Positions 18,679 through 26,112 of a stretch of DNA of 64,000 bases are shown in pieces (position 1 is the stretch's first letter; each line of letters opens with the position of its first letter). The DNA is from Pseudomonas sp. (GTDB lineage Bacteria > Pseudomonadota > Gammaproteobacteria > Pseudomonadales > Pseudomonadaceae). The stretch covers positions 1 through 64,000 of the forward strand of contig NZ_JAUYGD010000029.1 in NCBI RefSeq assembly GCF_030690725.1. The letters are read 5' to 3'. Made by a program: the position numbers and the translations under genes. Below the pieces are notes generated by a model, which worked only from the letters and a program-made list of their open reading frames with translations, did not search any database and was not told the origin of the DNA.

Positions 18679-20523
18679 ATGCCCCCCTTTGCGCCCGCGC
18701 GCCGCGTTGATGCGTTGTATTGGCTGTTTACCTGGCTGGCCGTAGCCATTCACCTCGGCCAGCTTTTCGAACCGGCCGAATCACTGGGCATGGGGGTGTA
18801 TCAGGGTGCGCTGATCAGCAGCTACGCCTTGTTGTTTATCAGCCCGTTCTGGCTGCTATGCCGGCTCTGCGGGCGCTGGCTGGGGGCGGCGCGCATCGTT
18901 TTGCTGATCGCTCTGGCCAGTGCGCTGCAACTGCTGATCTACGCCGACATGCTGCTGTGGAAGCTCTATGGCTTTCACCTCAACGGTTTTGTCTGGAACA
19001 TTCTCACCACCCCCGGCGGTATTGCCGCACTGGGCTCATCGGAATCCAGCGAGCGCGGCTTTGCCTTGATTGCCCTCGCCACAGTGGCCGGCCAAGGCGC
19101 GCTCTATCTGCTGGCCGCAGGTCTGCTGCGCAAGGCACGCGGCGTGCCGGTGCCGCGCCTGCTGTGGGTGCTGCCGCTGTTTATCCTGCTGGCCGTAGGT
19201 GAGCGAACCAGCTATGCGCTCAGCCATTTCTATGGCTACAGCCCACTGCTGGAAACCGCCCAGCGCATGCCGTTTTATCAGCCCCTGACCATGCGCGGTT
19301 TCCTCGAGAAACGCCTGGGCCTGGAGCGCCCGCAGCGTATGGAAGTGGAAAATGTCGCGTTGAAAGGCCAGCTGGCCTACCCGCAAGCGCCCTTGCGTAT
19401 TGAACCGCCGGCCAAGCCATTGAACGTGGTCTGGTTGGTGGCCGAGTCCTGGCGTGCGGATAGCCTCAACCCGCGGGTAATGCCGCAGACCAGCGCATTC
19501 GCCGAGCGCGCGCAACGTTTCGACAATCACTTTTCCGGCGGCAACGGCACACGCATCGGCATGTTCAGCCAGTTCTACGGGCTGCCGGCCAACCTCTGGT
19601 TCCCTGTGCTGGACGCACGGGTGGGCAGTCCGCTGATCGATGTGCTGCAACAGCAGCAGTACCAGATGAAGCTGTTTACCAGTGCCAAATTCAGCTACCC
19701 GGAGTTCGACAAAACCCTGTTCGTCAAAGTCCCCGCAGAGCAGATGCAGGCCTTTGACCAGGGCCACAGCTGGCAGCGTGACCGCAAGAATGTCGATGAC
19801 CTGCTGCAGTTCATTGACCAGCGCGCGCCGGCCAAACCCTTTATGACCTTTATGTTTTTCGAGTCGCCCCACGCCAATTACGAGTTCCCACCCGAGTCGG
19901 TTATCGAGCCGGACTACCTGCCGGACTTCAGCTACGCCAGCATGGATCTTGAGCGAGACATCCAGGGCATCTACAAGCGCTACCTCAACTCGGTGCACCA
20001 CCTCGACAGCCAGATAGCGCGCATCACTGAGCATCTGCAAGCCAAGGGGCTGCTCGACAACACGCTGATCGTAATCACCGGCGACCACGGTGAAGAATTT
20101 ATGGAAAAAGGCCGTTGGGGCCACAACTCGACCTTTGTTGATGAGCAGATCAAGGTCCCGCTGGTGCTCTGGGTGCCTGGCCAGGCGGCGCATCGCGAAG
20201 CGCTGCCGACCAGCCATGTCGACCTGCTGCCAACCCTGCTGCCGCTGCTTGGGGTGAATAACCCACCGCGCGACTACAGCATCGGTCAAAGCCTGTTCAA
20301 ACCCAGCACCAAACGCATGCTGATTGCCGGCGACTGGGACCGCCTGGCCTTTATGGACGGCCAGCACAAGGTGGTACTGCCATTTTCCAGCGGCAGCTTT
20401 ACCGCGATGCAAACCAGCCACGCCGACGACCGCCCGATTGTCGATGCCTCGCGGCTATTACCACTGGCCATGCCAGTGATACGCAGCGAACTGCAGGGCA
20501 TTCGCCGCTTTCTCGCGCATTAA
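18679..20523 (+). CDS. Inner-membrane sulfatase-fold protein (YejM/EptA-like)
   Basis: This 614-aa protein has about five N-terminal transmembrane helices (residues ~10-175) and a periplasmic alkaline-phosphatase/sulfatase domain from ~245. Visible are VVWLVAESWRADSLNP (first metal-site block), GGNGTRIGMFSQFYG (the Thr of the nucleophile position in phosphoethanolamine transferases) and VITGDHGEEF with WGHNSTF (second metal block). Metal-ligand residues and Thr appear kept, so it may be an active phospho- or sulfo-transferase/hydrolase; YejM-type lipid regulators are the alternative. AAGGA precedes the ATG. The PmrA-like box upstream suggests an envelope-modifying role. Confidence 0.8.
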   Translation: MPPFAPARRVDALYWLFTWLAVAIHLGQLFEPAESLGMGVYQGALISSYALLFISPFWLLCRLCGRWLGAARIVLLIALASALQLLIYADMLLWKLYGFHLNGFVWNILTTPGGIAALGSSESSERGFALIALATVAGQGALYLLAAGLLRKARGVPVPRLLWVLPLFILLAVGERTSYALSHFYGYSPLLETAQRMPFYQPLTMRGFLEKRLGLERPQRMEVENVALKGQLAYPQAPLRIEPPAKPLNVVWLVAESWRADSLNPRVMPQTSAFAERAQRFDNHFSGGNGTRIGMFSQFYGLPANLWFPVLDARVGSPLIDVLQQQQYQMKLFTSAKFSYPEFDKTLFVKVPAEQMQAFDQGHSWQRDRKNVDDLLQFIDQRAPAKPFMTFMFFESPHANYEFPPESVIEPDYLPDFSYASMDLERDIQGIYKRYLNSVHHLDSQIARITEHLQAKGLLDNTLIVITGDHGEEFMEKGRWGHNSTFVDEQIKVPLVLWVPGQAAHREALPTSHVDLLPTLLPLLGVNNPPRDYSIGQSLFKPSTKRMLIAGDWDRLAFMDGQHKVVLPFSSGSFTAMQTSHADDRPIVDASRLLPLAMPVIRSELQGIRRFLAH

Positions 20524-20604
20524 CTAGCGCGGGTGTAGACAGCCATGGATGGCGACCGACTCTAGTGGGTAAACTGACAATCTTTCTCGACTGCGATTTT
20601 GCCC

Positions 20605-21051
20605 ATGGCCCGCCTGACCCTTGAGTTTCCCGAAGACCAGTTCTGCTACAGCACCCACCTGACCGTGCGGGTGACCGATATCAACGCCGCCAACCACCTG
20701 GGCAACGACTCGATGATCTCGATGATTTCCGAGGCGCGGGCGCGTTTTCTGTTTGAGTTCGGCATCGAAGAAACCCAGGAAGACGGCACCGGCATCATCG
20801 TCACCGACCTCGCTACCACCTACCGCGCCGAGGCCCACGCCCGCGATCAGTTGCTGTTCGAGGTCGGCGTGATGGACTTCAACACCTACGGCGGCGATAT
20901 CACCTTCCGCATCACCCGCCCGGCCGACGGCGCGCTGGTGGCCATGGCCAAGTCCGGCTTCGTATTCTTCAACTACAAGCTGGGCAAGGTGGTACAGATG
21001 CCGGCGACCTTCAGCGGCAAATTCAGCAAGGTCAACTGGCTCGGTAAGTAA
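20605..21051 (+). CDS. Acyl-CoA thioesterase (hotdog fold)
   Basis: The 148-aa protein belongs to the 4-hydroxybenzoyl-CoA thioesterase-like hotdog family. The motif VRVTDINAANHLGNDSMISM matches the family's Asp-x-n-x-x-H-hNn pattern, followed by the long helix EARARFLFEFGI. Members hydrolyse short acyl-CoA or aromatic-CoA esters; the substrate here cannot be told. ATG at 20605 (MARLTLEF) is preferred; another ATG two codons upstream is possible. It stands alone after the sulfatase-like gene. Confidence 0.8.
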   Translation: MARLTLEFPEDQFCYSTHLTVRVTDINAANHLGNDSMISMISEARARFLFEFGIEETQEDGTGIIVTDLATTYRAEAHARDQLLFEVGVMDFNTYGGDITFRITRPADGALVAMAKSGFVFFNYKLGKVVQMPATFSGKFSKVNWLGK

Positions 21052-21128
21052 CCTAGCCCTAACGGCATAAAGCTGACAATTGCCTGCTTGATCACGCCTG
21101 ATCGCGACAATCCGTCCGGATCGCAGCT

Positions 21129-21142
21129 TAATTGCGCAATTA
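21129..21142. promoter_or_regulatory. 14-bp perfect palindrome
   Basis: TAATTGCGCAATTA lies 75 bp upstream of a small exported-peptide ORF, flanked by two GATCGC repeats (21100-21105 and 21119-21124). It looks like a dimeric regulator site; the regulator is unknown. Confidence 0.4.
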
Positions 21143-21216
21143 TTCGGCTGCTAGCATGACAGCAGGCACATCCTCTGCTACGCCTTAGGCATAACAACAA
21201 AAGCAGGGGAATTGCT

Positions 21217-21375
21217 ATGCCGACCACGCGCAGCCATGTCCGCCACGCCGGGCTCTTGAGCAACCTACTCGCTCTGGCCCTCCTTACCCTTCCCTTACCC
21301 ACTCAGGCTGCAAGTACCGCCGCCGACGCCACATCCAGTGAATCACGCTGCAGCGCGCTAACGCGTATCAGCTGA
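21217..21375 (+). CDS. Small putative exported peptide (52 aa)
   Basis: ATG at 21217 has AGGGGA eight bases upstream and opens a 52-codon frame ending TGA. The peptide has basic residues (MPTTRSHVRHAG) then a hydrophobic run (LLSNLLALALLTLPLP) and a probable signal peptidase site after PTQA. That would leave about 21 residues containing one Cys. I recognise no family. The start signals and signal-peptide shape argue for translation, but it could be chance. Confidence 0.4.
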   Translation: MPTTRSHVRHAGLLSNLLALALLTLPLPTQAASTAADATSSESRCSALTRIS

Positions 21376-21546
21376 CGCACTCGAACCAAGGCCCATCGCG
21401 GCCTGCCCTTCCCCAACCAGGTTTGCCAGAACCGGGAACAGCTTCTGCGCCCTATTCAGGGGCAAGCCATTCACTAACGCCTCCTTTTGCAGCACAGCCG
21501 CAGCTATCCAACAGCTGAAAGCCCCGTAAAACCGTGGATTACCCGG

Positions 21547-21564
21547 TTGGCGCAGCTCTTGCTA
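21547..21564 (+). promoter_or_regulatory. Sigma-54 promoter of nasA
   Basis: TTGGCGCAGCTCTTGCTA has GG at 21549-21550 and GC at 21561-21562 with 10 bp between. A loose palindrome TGCGCCC...GGGGCA at 21446-21464 could be an NtrC site. Otherwise nothing is seen between the small ORF and this promoter. Confidence 0.7.
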
Positions 21565-21573
21565 TAGCCCTGT

Positions 21574-21659
21574 TACAGGTAGCCAATGGCGGCTGCTCAA
21601 CAAACGACAAAGACGTCGCATAAACCACGCCCCAAGGCGTTCGGCTTATGCGGCGTTTT
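21574..21659 (+). ncRNA. Candidate NasT-responsive leader of nasA
   Basis: GTAGCC-AATGGC-GGCTGC (21579-21596) is a 6-bp stem with a hexaloop carrying A1 and G4. Downstream, CGCATAA pairs with TTATGCG around an inner CGCC/GGCG stem, followed by GCGTTTT, forming a terminator at 21612-21659. The start codon is 205 nt further on, so the rest of this long leader (21660-21863) is unexplained. Confidence 0.6.
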
Positions 21660-21863
21660 GCGTTTTACGCCCCAGCGTTTGGGGCTGGCACCTGCCCTGC
21701 GATCCAGGGCTTGCGCTAGTAACTCTCTCAACCCAGCTGTGGCTTCGGCCTCAGGGTGGCGTACCACAAGTACACCACCTCCCCGATGGGTTGTGGCCGC
21801 CGTGTCCACGACCATGGCGTACCGCACCCCACCGGGACCCTTTTTTGCTGAATGAGGTTTTCG

Positions 21864-23075
21864 ATGAATACAAGTTTCTGGAAATCCGGCCACGCCCCAA
21901 CCTTGTTCGCCGCGTTTCTGTATTTCGACCTGAGCTTTATGGTCTGGTACGTGCTCGGCCCACTGGCTGTGCAGATCGCCACCGATCTCGACCTGACGGC
22001 GCAACAGCGCGGCCTGATGGTCGCCACGCCAATTCTCGCCGGCGCCGTGCTGCGTTTGCTGATGGGTTTTCTGGCTGATCGTCTGTCGCCCAAGAGCGCC
22101 GGCCTGATTGGCCAGGTAATCGTCATCGTGGCGCTGTTCTGCGCCTGGCAGATCGGCATCAGCAGCTATGAGCATGCTTTACTGCTCGGCCTGTTCCTCG
22201 GCTTTGCCGGTGCCGCGTTTGCCGTTGCTCTGCCGCTGGCCTCGCAGTGGTATCCGCCGCAGCATCAGGGCAAGGCCATGGGCATTGCCGGTGCGGGCAA
22301 CTCCGGCACTGTGCTGGCTGCGCTGTTTGCGCCGGGTTTGGCGGCACTGTTCGGCTGGCAGAACGTCTTCGGCTGGGCGCTGATCCCGCTGCTGGCAACC
22401 CTGCTGATCTTCGCCCTGATGGCCAAAAACGCCCCCGAGCGGCCCAAGCCAAAAGCCCTGGCCGATTACCTGAAAGCCCTGGGTGACCGCGACAGCTGGT
22501 GGTTTATGTTTTTCTACAGCGTGACCTTCGGCGGCTTTATCGGCCTGGCCAGCGCCCTGCCCGGTTACTTCAACGACCAGTACGGCCTGAGCCCGGTGAC
22601 TGCCGGCTACTACACCGCCGCCTGCGTCTGCGCCGGCAGCCTGATGCGACCACTCGGCGGCGCACTGGCCGACCGTATTGGCGGCATCCGCTCGCTGCTG
22701 ATGATGTACACCCTGGCCTCCTTGAGCATTGCCGCAGTGGGCTTCAACCTGGAAAGCTCGGCCGCCGCACTGACCCTGTTCGTCACCGCCATGCTCGGCC
22801 TCGGCGCAGGTAACGGCGCAGTGTTCCAACTGGTGCCGCAGCGCTTTCGCAAGGAAATCGGCGTAATGACCGGACTGATCGGCATGGCCGGCGGCATCGG
22901 CGGCTTCCTCCTCGCCGCTGGCCTGGGCACCATCAAGCAGCAGACCGGTGATTACCAGCTCGGCTTATGGCTGTTCGCCAGCCTCGGCGTGCTCGCCTGG
23001 TTCGGCCTCTATGGAGTCAAGCTGCGCTGGCGCACCACCTGGGGCAGCGCAGCAGTGACCGCCGCTAGGGTGTAA
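21864..23075 (+). CDS. nasA: MFS nitrate/nitrite transporter
   Basis: This 403-aa major facilitator of the NNP family takes up nitrate for assimilation across the inner membrane. Twelve transmembrane helices are expected. Nitrate signatures are seen as GFAGAAFAVALPLASQWYPPQHQGKAMGIAGAGNSG in the first half (substrate arginines lie in RLLMGFLADR and the second-half RPLGGALADR) and GLGAGNGAVFQLVPQRF in the second. MNTSFWKSGH is the family start, with GAGG eight bases upstream; an ATG four codons earlier is in frame. Together with nrtABC it gives two different nitrate uptake routes. Confidence 0.94.
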   Translation: MNTSFWKSGHAPTLFAAFLYFDLSFMVWYVLGPLAVQIATDLDLTAQQRGLMVATPILAGAVLRLLMGFLADRLSPKSAGLIGQVIVIVALFCAWQIGISSYEHALLLGLFLGFAGAAFAVALPLASQWYPPQHQGKAMGIAGAGNSGTVLAALFAPGLAALFGWQNVFGWALIPLLATLLIFALMAKNAPERPKPKALADYLKALGDRDSWWFMFFYSVTFGGFIGLASALPGYFNDQYGLSPVTAGYYTAACVCAGSLMRPLGGALADRIGGIRSLLMMYTLASLSIAAVGFNLESSAAALTLFVTAMLGLGAGNGAVFQLVPQRFRKEIGVMTGLIGMAGGIGGFLLAAGLGTIKQQTGDYQLGLWLFASLGVLAWFGLYGVKLRWRTTWGSAAVTAARV

Positions 23076-23086
23076 TAACAAAAGTG

Positions 23087-23118
23087 CAGGGTGGATGACG
23101 TTCGGTTCATCCACCCTG
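23087..23118. repeat. 12-bp inverted repeat after nasA
   Basis: CAGGGTGGATGA and TCATCCACCCTG form a perfect hairpin with an 8-nt loop. There is no T-run. It resembles short palindromic Pseudomonas repeats. Confidence 0.7.
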
Positions 23119-23140
23119 TAGCCATTCATTATTGGAGCAC

Positions 23141-23249
23141 TGAGGCAAAGGCGAGGCTGACTGGCAGCGCTTATTGCACTGGTCAGGAAAGGCGGGAGAA
23201 GTCGGCAGCGGCTCTCCTTAGCTGCCTCACCAGCCTCGCCTTTGCCTCA
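23141..23249. repeat. 109-bp element bounded by perfect 19-bp inverted repeats
   Basis: The arm at 23141-23159 (TGAGGCAAAGGCGAGGCTG) is the exact reverse complement of 23231-23249; GGCAGC and GCTGCC extend the stem after a small internal loop. It ends 34 bp before the kinase start. It could be a large leader hairpin or a tiny mobile-element remnant; no target duplication was evident. Confidence 0.65.
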
Positions 23250-23283
23250 GCGCTTCTTCAGCCGCCTTCCCAGGAACCTCTGC

Positions 23284-24951
23284 ATGGCCTTGCAACTGAC
23301 CTTCGGCGAAGCCAGCGCCACCGGCCCACGCAGCGAAAATCAGGACGCCATTCGCGTGGTCACCCCGGCTCCGGCGCTGGCAGCCAGCAAGGGCTACCTG
23401 TTCGCCCTCGCCGATGGCGTCAGCCAATGCGCCGACGGCGGTCTGGCGGCGCGCGCCACCCTGCAGGCGCTGGCCCTGGATTACTACTCCACCCCAGAAA
23501 CCTGGGCAGTCACCCAATCGCTGGACCGCGTACTGGTCGCGCATAACCGCTGGTTACAAGCCAATGGCGGTGGCCAGCCGTTGCTGACCACCCTGAGCGC
23601 GCTGATCCTGCGCGGGCGGCGTTTCACCCTGGCGCACGTCGGTGATTGCCGGGCCTATCGCTGGCTGAACGGCACGCTCGAGCGCCTCAGCGAAGACCAT
23701 GTGTGGGAACAACCCGGCATGCAGCATGTGCTCAAACGCGCCATGGGCCTGGATCAGCACCTGGTGATGGACTACCTGGATGGCGAGCTGCGCCAGGGTG
23801 AATGCTTTGTGCTGGTCAGCGACGGTATCTGGGCCACCCTGGGCGATGCGGGCATTCAGCGCATCCTCCACGATGAGCAGGATCTCCCCGCCGCCAGCCG
23901 TGCACTGGTCAATGCCGCGCACCTGGCCGGCAGCCAGGACAACGCCAGCGCCCTGCTGCTGCGCGTCGAGGCATTGCCGCAAAGTGATCTAGCCGACACC
24001 CTGGCGCAACTGCAGCACTGGCCACTGCCGGCCAAACTGCGTGAAGGGCAGAACTTCGAAGGCTGGCAGGTCGAGCGACTGCTGGCCGAATCGCGCCAAT
24101 CACTGGTGTATCGGGTGCGCGATGCCCAGACGCGGCGCTGGCTGCTGAAAACCCTGCCGCCCAACCGCAACGATGAGCCGCACGCCGGCCCCGCGCTGTT
24201 GCTTGAAGAATGGTTTCTGCGCCGCGTGGCCGGACGCTTCTTCGCCGAAGTGCATCCGCTGCCGCAGCGTCAGCATCTGTATTACGTGCAACGCGAATAC
24301 GCCGGGCAAACCCTGGCCGAGCACCTGCGCCTAAGCGGCCCGCTGGGCCTGCCGGAATGGCTGGACATCGCCCCGCGGCTGATCAAGGCCCTCGGTATGC
24401 TGCACCGACGCAATATCCTGCACCGTGATATCAAGCCGGAAAACCTGCTGTGGGGCGATGACGGCGAGCTGCGCGTGCTGGATTTCGGCCTGGCCTACTG
24501 CCCCGGCCTGACCCGTGATGAAGCCTGCGAACTGCCCGGCACTCCCAGCTATATCGCCCCGGAAGCCTTTACCGGCGCAGCACCCAGCCCACAACAGGAT
24601 CTCTACAGCGCAGGCGTTGCGCTGTATTTTCTGCTCACCGGGCATTACCCCTATGGCGAAATTGAAGCCTTCCAGCATCCGCGCTTCGGTCAACCGACCC
24701 CAGCCAGCCGCTACCGGCCAGATTTGCCCAACTGGGTCGACGACAGCCTCAACCGTGCCCTTAACGCCGAACCGAAACAGCGCTATGAAACCGCCGAAGA
24801 ATGGCTACTAACTTTAGAGCAGGCGGAACGTAAATCCCTTAGCAGCCGGCCACGCCCGTTGCTGGAGCGCGAACCGCTGCTGGTCTGGCGCAGCGTGGCA
24901 TTGTTTTCCCTGCTGCTGAATCTGCTGCTACTGATCGGGCTGTTGCGCTAA
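23284..24951 (+). CDS. Bifunctional PP2C phosphatase / serine-threonine kinase
   Basis: This 555-aa fusion has an N-terminal PP2C phosphatase (residues 1-235: SENQDAI, ADGVSQCADGG, HVGDCRAYRW, VLVSDGIWATLG, GSQDNAS carry the metal aspartates). A protein kinase domain follows (~260-520: ILHRDIKPENLLW catalytic loop, LDFGLAY for DFG, GTPSYIAPEAF for APE). One C-terminal transmembrane helix (VALFSLLLNLLLLIGLL) anchors it in the inner membrane. The start at MALQLTFGEAS follows CAGGAA. It sits after nasA, as I recall for P. aeruginosa, so a link to nitrate uptake is inferred. No substrate can be named. Confidence 0.93.
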   Translation: MALQLTFGEASATGPRSENQDAIRVVTPAPALAASKGYLFALADGVSQCADGGLAARATLQALALDYYSTPETWAVTQSLDRVLVAHNRWLQANGGGQPLLTTLSALILRGRRFTLAHVGDCRAYRWLNGTLERLSEDHVWEQPGMQHVLKRAMGLDQHLVMDYLDGELRQGECFVLVSDGIWATLGDAGIQRILHDEQDLPAASRALVNAAHLAGSQDNASALLLRVEALPQSDLADTLAQLQHWPLPAKLREGQNFEGWQVERLLAESRQSLVYRVRDAQTRRWLLKTLPPNRNDEPHAGPALLLEEWFLRRVAGRFFAEVHPLPQRQHLYYVQREYAGQTLAEHLRLSGPLGLPEWLDIAPRLIKALGMLHRRNILHRDIKPENLLWGDDGELRVLDFGLAYCPGLTRDEACELPGTPSYIAPEAFTGAAPSPQQDLYSAGVALYFLLTGHYPYGEIEAFQHPRFGQPTPASRYRPDLPNWVDDSLNRALNAEPKQRYETAEEWLLTLEQAERKSLSSRPRPLLEREPLLVWRSVALFSLLLNLLLLIGLLR

Positions 24952-24964
24952 AGCCAAAGACCAC

Positions 24965-24979
24965 GCACCAATATGGCGC
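24965..24979 (+). promoter_or_regulatory. Candidate NtrC-binding site upstream of cobA
   Basis: GCACCAATATGGCGC is one base from the palindromic NtrC pattern GCACCA-n3-TGGTGC. It lies about 100 bp upstream of the sigma-54 promoter, a usual enhancer distance. Confidence 0.6.
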
Positions 24980-25061
24980 AAGGCGCGTTAAAAAGGTGCG
25001 TACATGCATCACAAATCGACCGTAAGCAACTGATAAGCCTTGAAAAATGCTACTAAGAAAG

Positions 25062-25079
25062 TTGGCACAAGTTCTGCAT
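25062..25079 (+). promoter_or_regulatory. Sigma-54 promoter of cobA
   Basis: TTGGCACAAGTTCTGCAT has GG at 25064-25065 and GC at 25076-25077, the exact -24/-12 spacing, with the preferred TTGGCAC. Confidence 0.75.
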
Positions 25080-25089
25080 TGCTAGATGC

Positions 25090-25194
25090 ACAATTTAATA
25101 AAGCGCGGCCTCAACGAAGCAGGCTGTACTTCCCGATAGAACGGGACTTGGACAAAGGCGTCCTCGCTAGGTGACTAGCGGGACGCCTTTTTTG
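25090..25194 (+). ncRNA. NasT-responsive leader RNA of cobA (two hexaloop hairpins plus terminator)
   Basis: Hairpin 1 (25108-25124) is GCCTC-AACGAA-G(C)AGGC and hairpin 2 (25131-25146) is TCCCG-ATAGAA-CGGGA; both loops are six bases with A1 and G4, the two-hairpin pattern bound by ANTAR proteins. The terminator follows at 25154-25192: AAAGGCGTCC pairs with GGACGCCTTT over an inner CGCTA/TAGCG stem and ends in T6. This is the clearest of the four leaders. Confidence 0.8.
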
Positions 25195-25235
25195 TTTCCA
25201 GCCATCCAATATACACAAGGCCCGAGGAGATCAAT

Positions 25236-25973
25236 ATGAGCGCAAAAGTCTGGCTGGTAGGCGCTGGCCCCGGTGACCCAGAGCTGCTGACCCTCAAGGC
25301 GGTTAAAGCCCTGAACCAGGCCGAGATCGTAATGATTGATGACCTGGTCAACCCCGCCGTACTGGAGCATTGCCGCAACGCGCGGATCATGTCGGTCGGT
25401 AAACGCGGCGGTTGCCGTTCAACCCCGCAAGCGTTTATCCACCGCCTGATGCTGCGTTATGCGCGCCAGGGCAAATGCGTGGTGCGCCTCAAAGGCGGCG
25501 ATCCCTGCATCTTCGGCCGTGGCAGCGAAGAAGCCGACTGGCTGAACGAGCACGGTATCGAGGTGGAAATGGTCAACGGCATCACCGCAGGCCTGGCCGG
25601 CGCGACCAATTGTGGCATCCCTCTGACCCTGCGCGGCGTAGCACGCGGGGTAACCCTGGTTACCGCACATACCCAAGACGACAGCAGCCTGAACTGGCCA
25701 GCCCTGGCCCAGAGTGGCACCACCCTGGTGGTGTATATGGGCGTGGCCAAGCTGCCGGAAATCCGCGAAAGCCTGCTGGCAGGCGGCATGCGCGCCGACA
25801 TGCCGGTGGCCATGATCGAAAACGCTTCGCTGCCACAGCAGCGCGAGTGCCGCAGCAGCCTTGCAGCCATGCAGCAAGCCGCTCACGACTTCCAACTGAA
25901 AAGCCCGGCCATTCTGGTAATCGGTGAAGTCGCCGCGCAACCGAATATGCAGCTCGCTGCTATCAGCGCCTAA
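25236..25973 (+). CDS. cobA: Uroporphyrinogen-III C-methyltransferase
   Basis: CobA (245 aa) methylates uroporphyrinogen III twice with SAM to precorrin-2, the entry to sirohaem and cobalamin. Family blocks are VWLVGAGPGDPELLTLKA, the conserved VRLKGGDPCIFGRG and NGITAGLAGATNCGIPLT. CGAGGAG lies upstream. Sirohaem is the cofactor of assimilatory nitrite reductase, which explains nitrogen control by sigma-54 and NasT. The nitrite and nitrate reductase genes expected between this promoter and cobA are missing here, so cobA is the first and only gene of its unit. Confidence 0.95.
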   Translation: MSAKVWLVGAGPGDPELLTLKAVKALNQAEIVMIDDLVNPAVLEHCRNARIMSVGKRGGCRSTPQAFIHRLMLRYARQGKCVVRLKGGDPCIFGRGSEEADWLNEHGIEVEMVNGITAGLAGATNCGIPLTLRGVARGVTLVTAHTQDDSSLNWPALAQSGTTLVVYMGVAKLPEIRESLLAGGMRADMPVAMIENASLPQQRECRSSLAAMQQAAHDFQLKSPAILVIGEVAAQPNMQLAAISA

Positions 25974-26001
25974 CCGCTTCGCGCTCCGCGAAGTTCCCCT
26001 T

Positions 26002-26025
26002 GCCCGCCACCAGCGGGCTTTTTTT
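26002..26025 (+). terminator. Intrinsic terminator after cobA
   Basis: GCCCGC-cacca-GCGGGC followed by seven T. Confidence 0.9.
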
Positions 26026-26029
26026 GCGC

Positions 26030-26078
26030 GGGTTTTTCTTTATGGCTGCCCAGGATGGCATGCCATAAAGAAAAACCC
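26030..26078. repeat. 17-bp inverted repeat related to the 81-bp repeat family
   Basis: Arms at 26030-26046 and 26062-26078 are perfect inverted copies. The central part (TGGCTGCC, AGGATGGCA, GCCATAAA) matches about 20 of 27 positions of the third hairpin of the 81-bp repeats at 31.9, 57.9 and 60.8 kb, so it looks like a shortened or diverged relative. Confidence 0.55.
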
Positions 26079-26095
26079 GGCCGAAGCCGGGTTTT
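26072..26095 (-). terminator. Intrinsic terminator of oprF
   Basis: On the minus strand AACCCGGC-ttc-GCCGGGTT leads into TTTCTTT, 18 bp after the oprF stop. Confidence 0.85.
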
Positions 26096-26112
26096 CTATA
26101 CAGCCAGATCGA

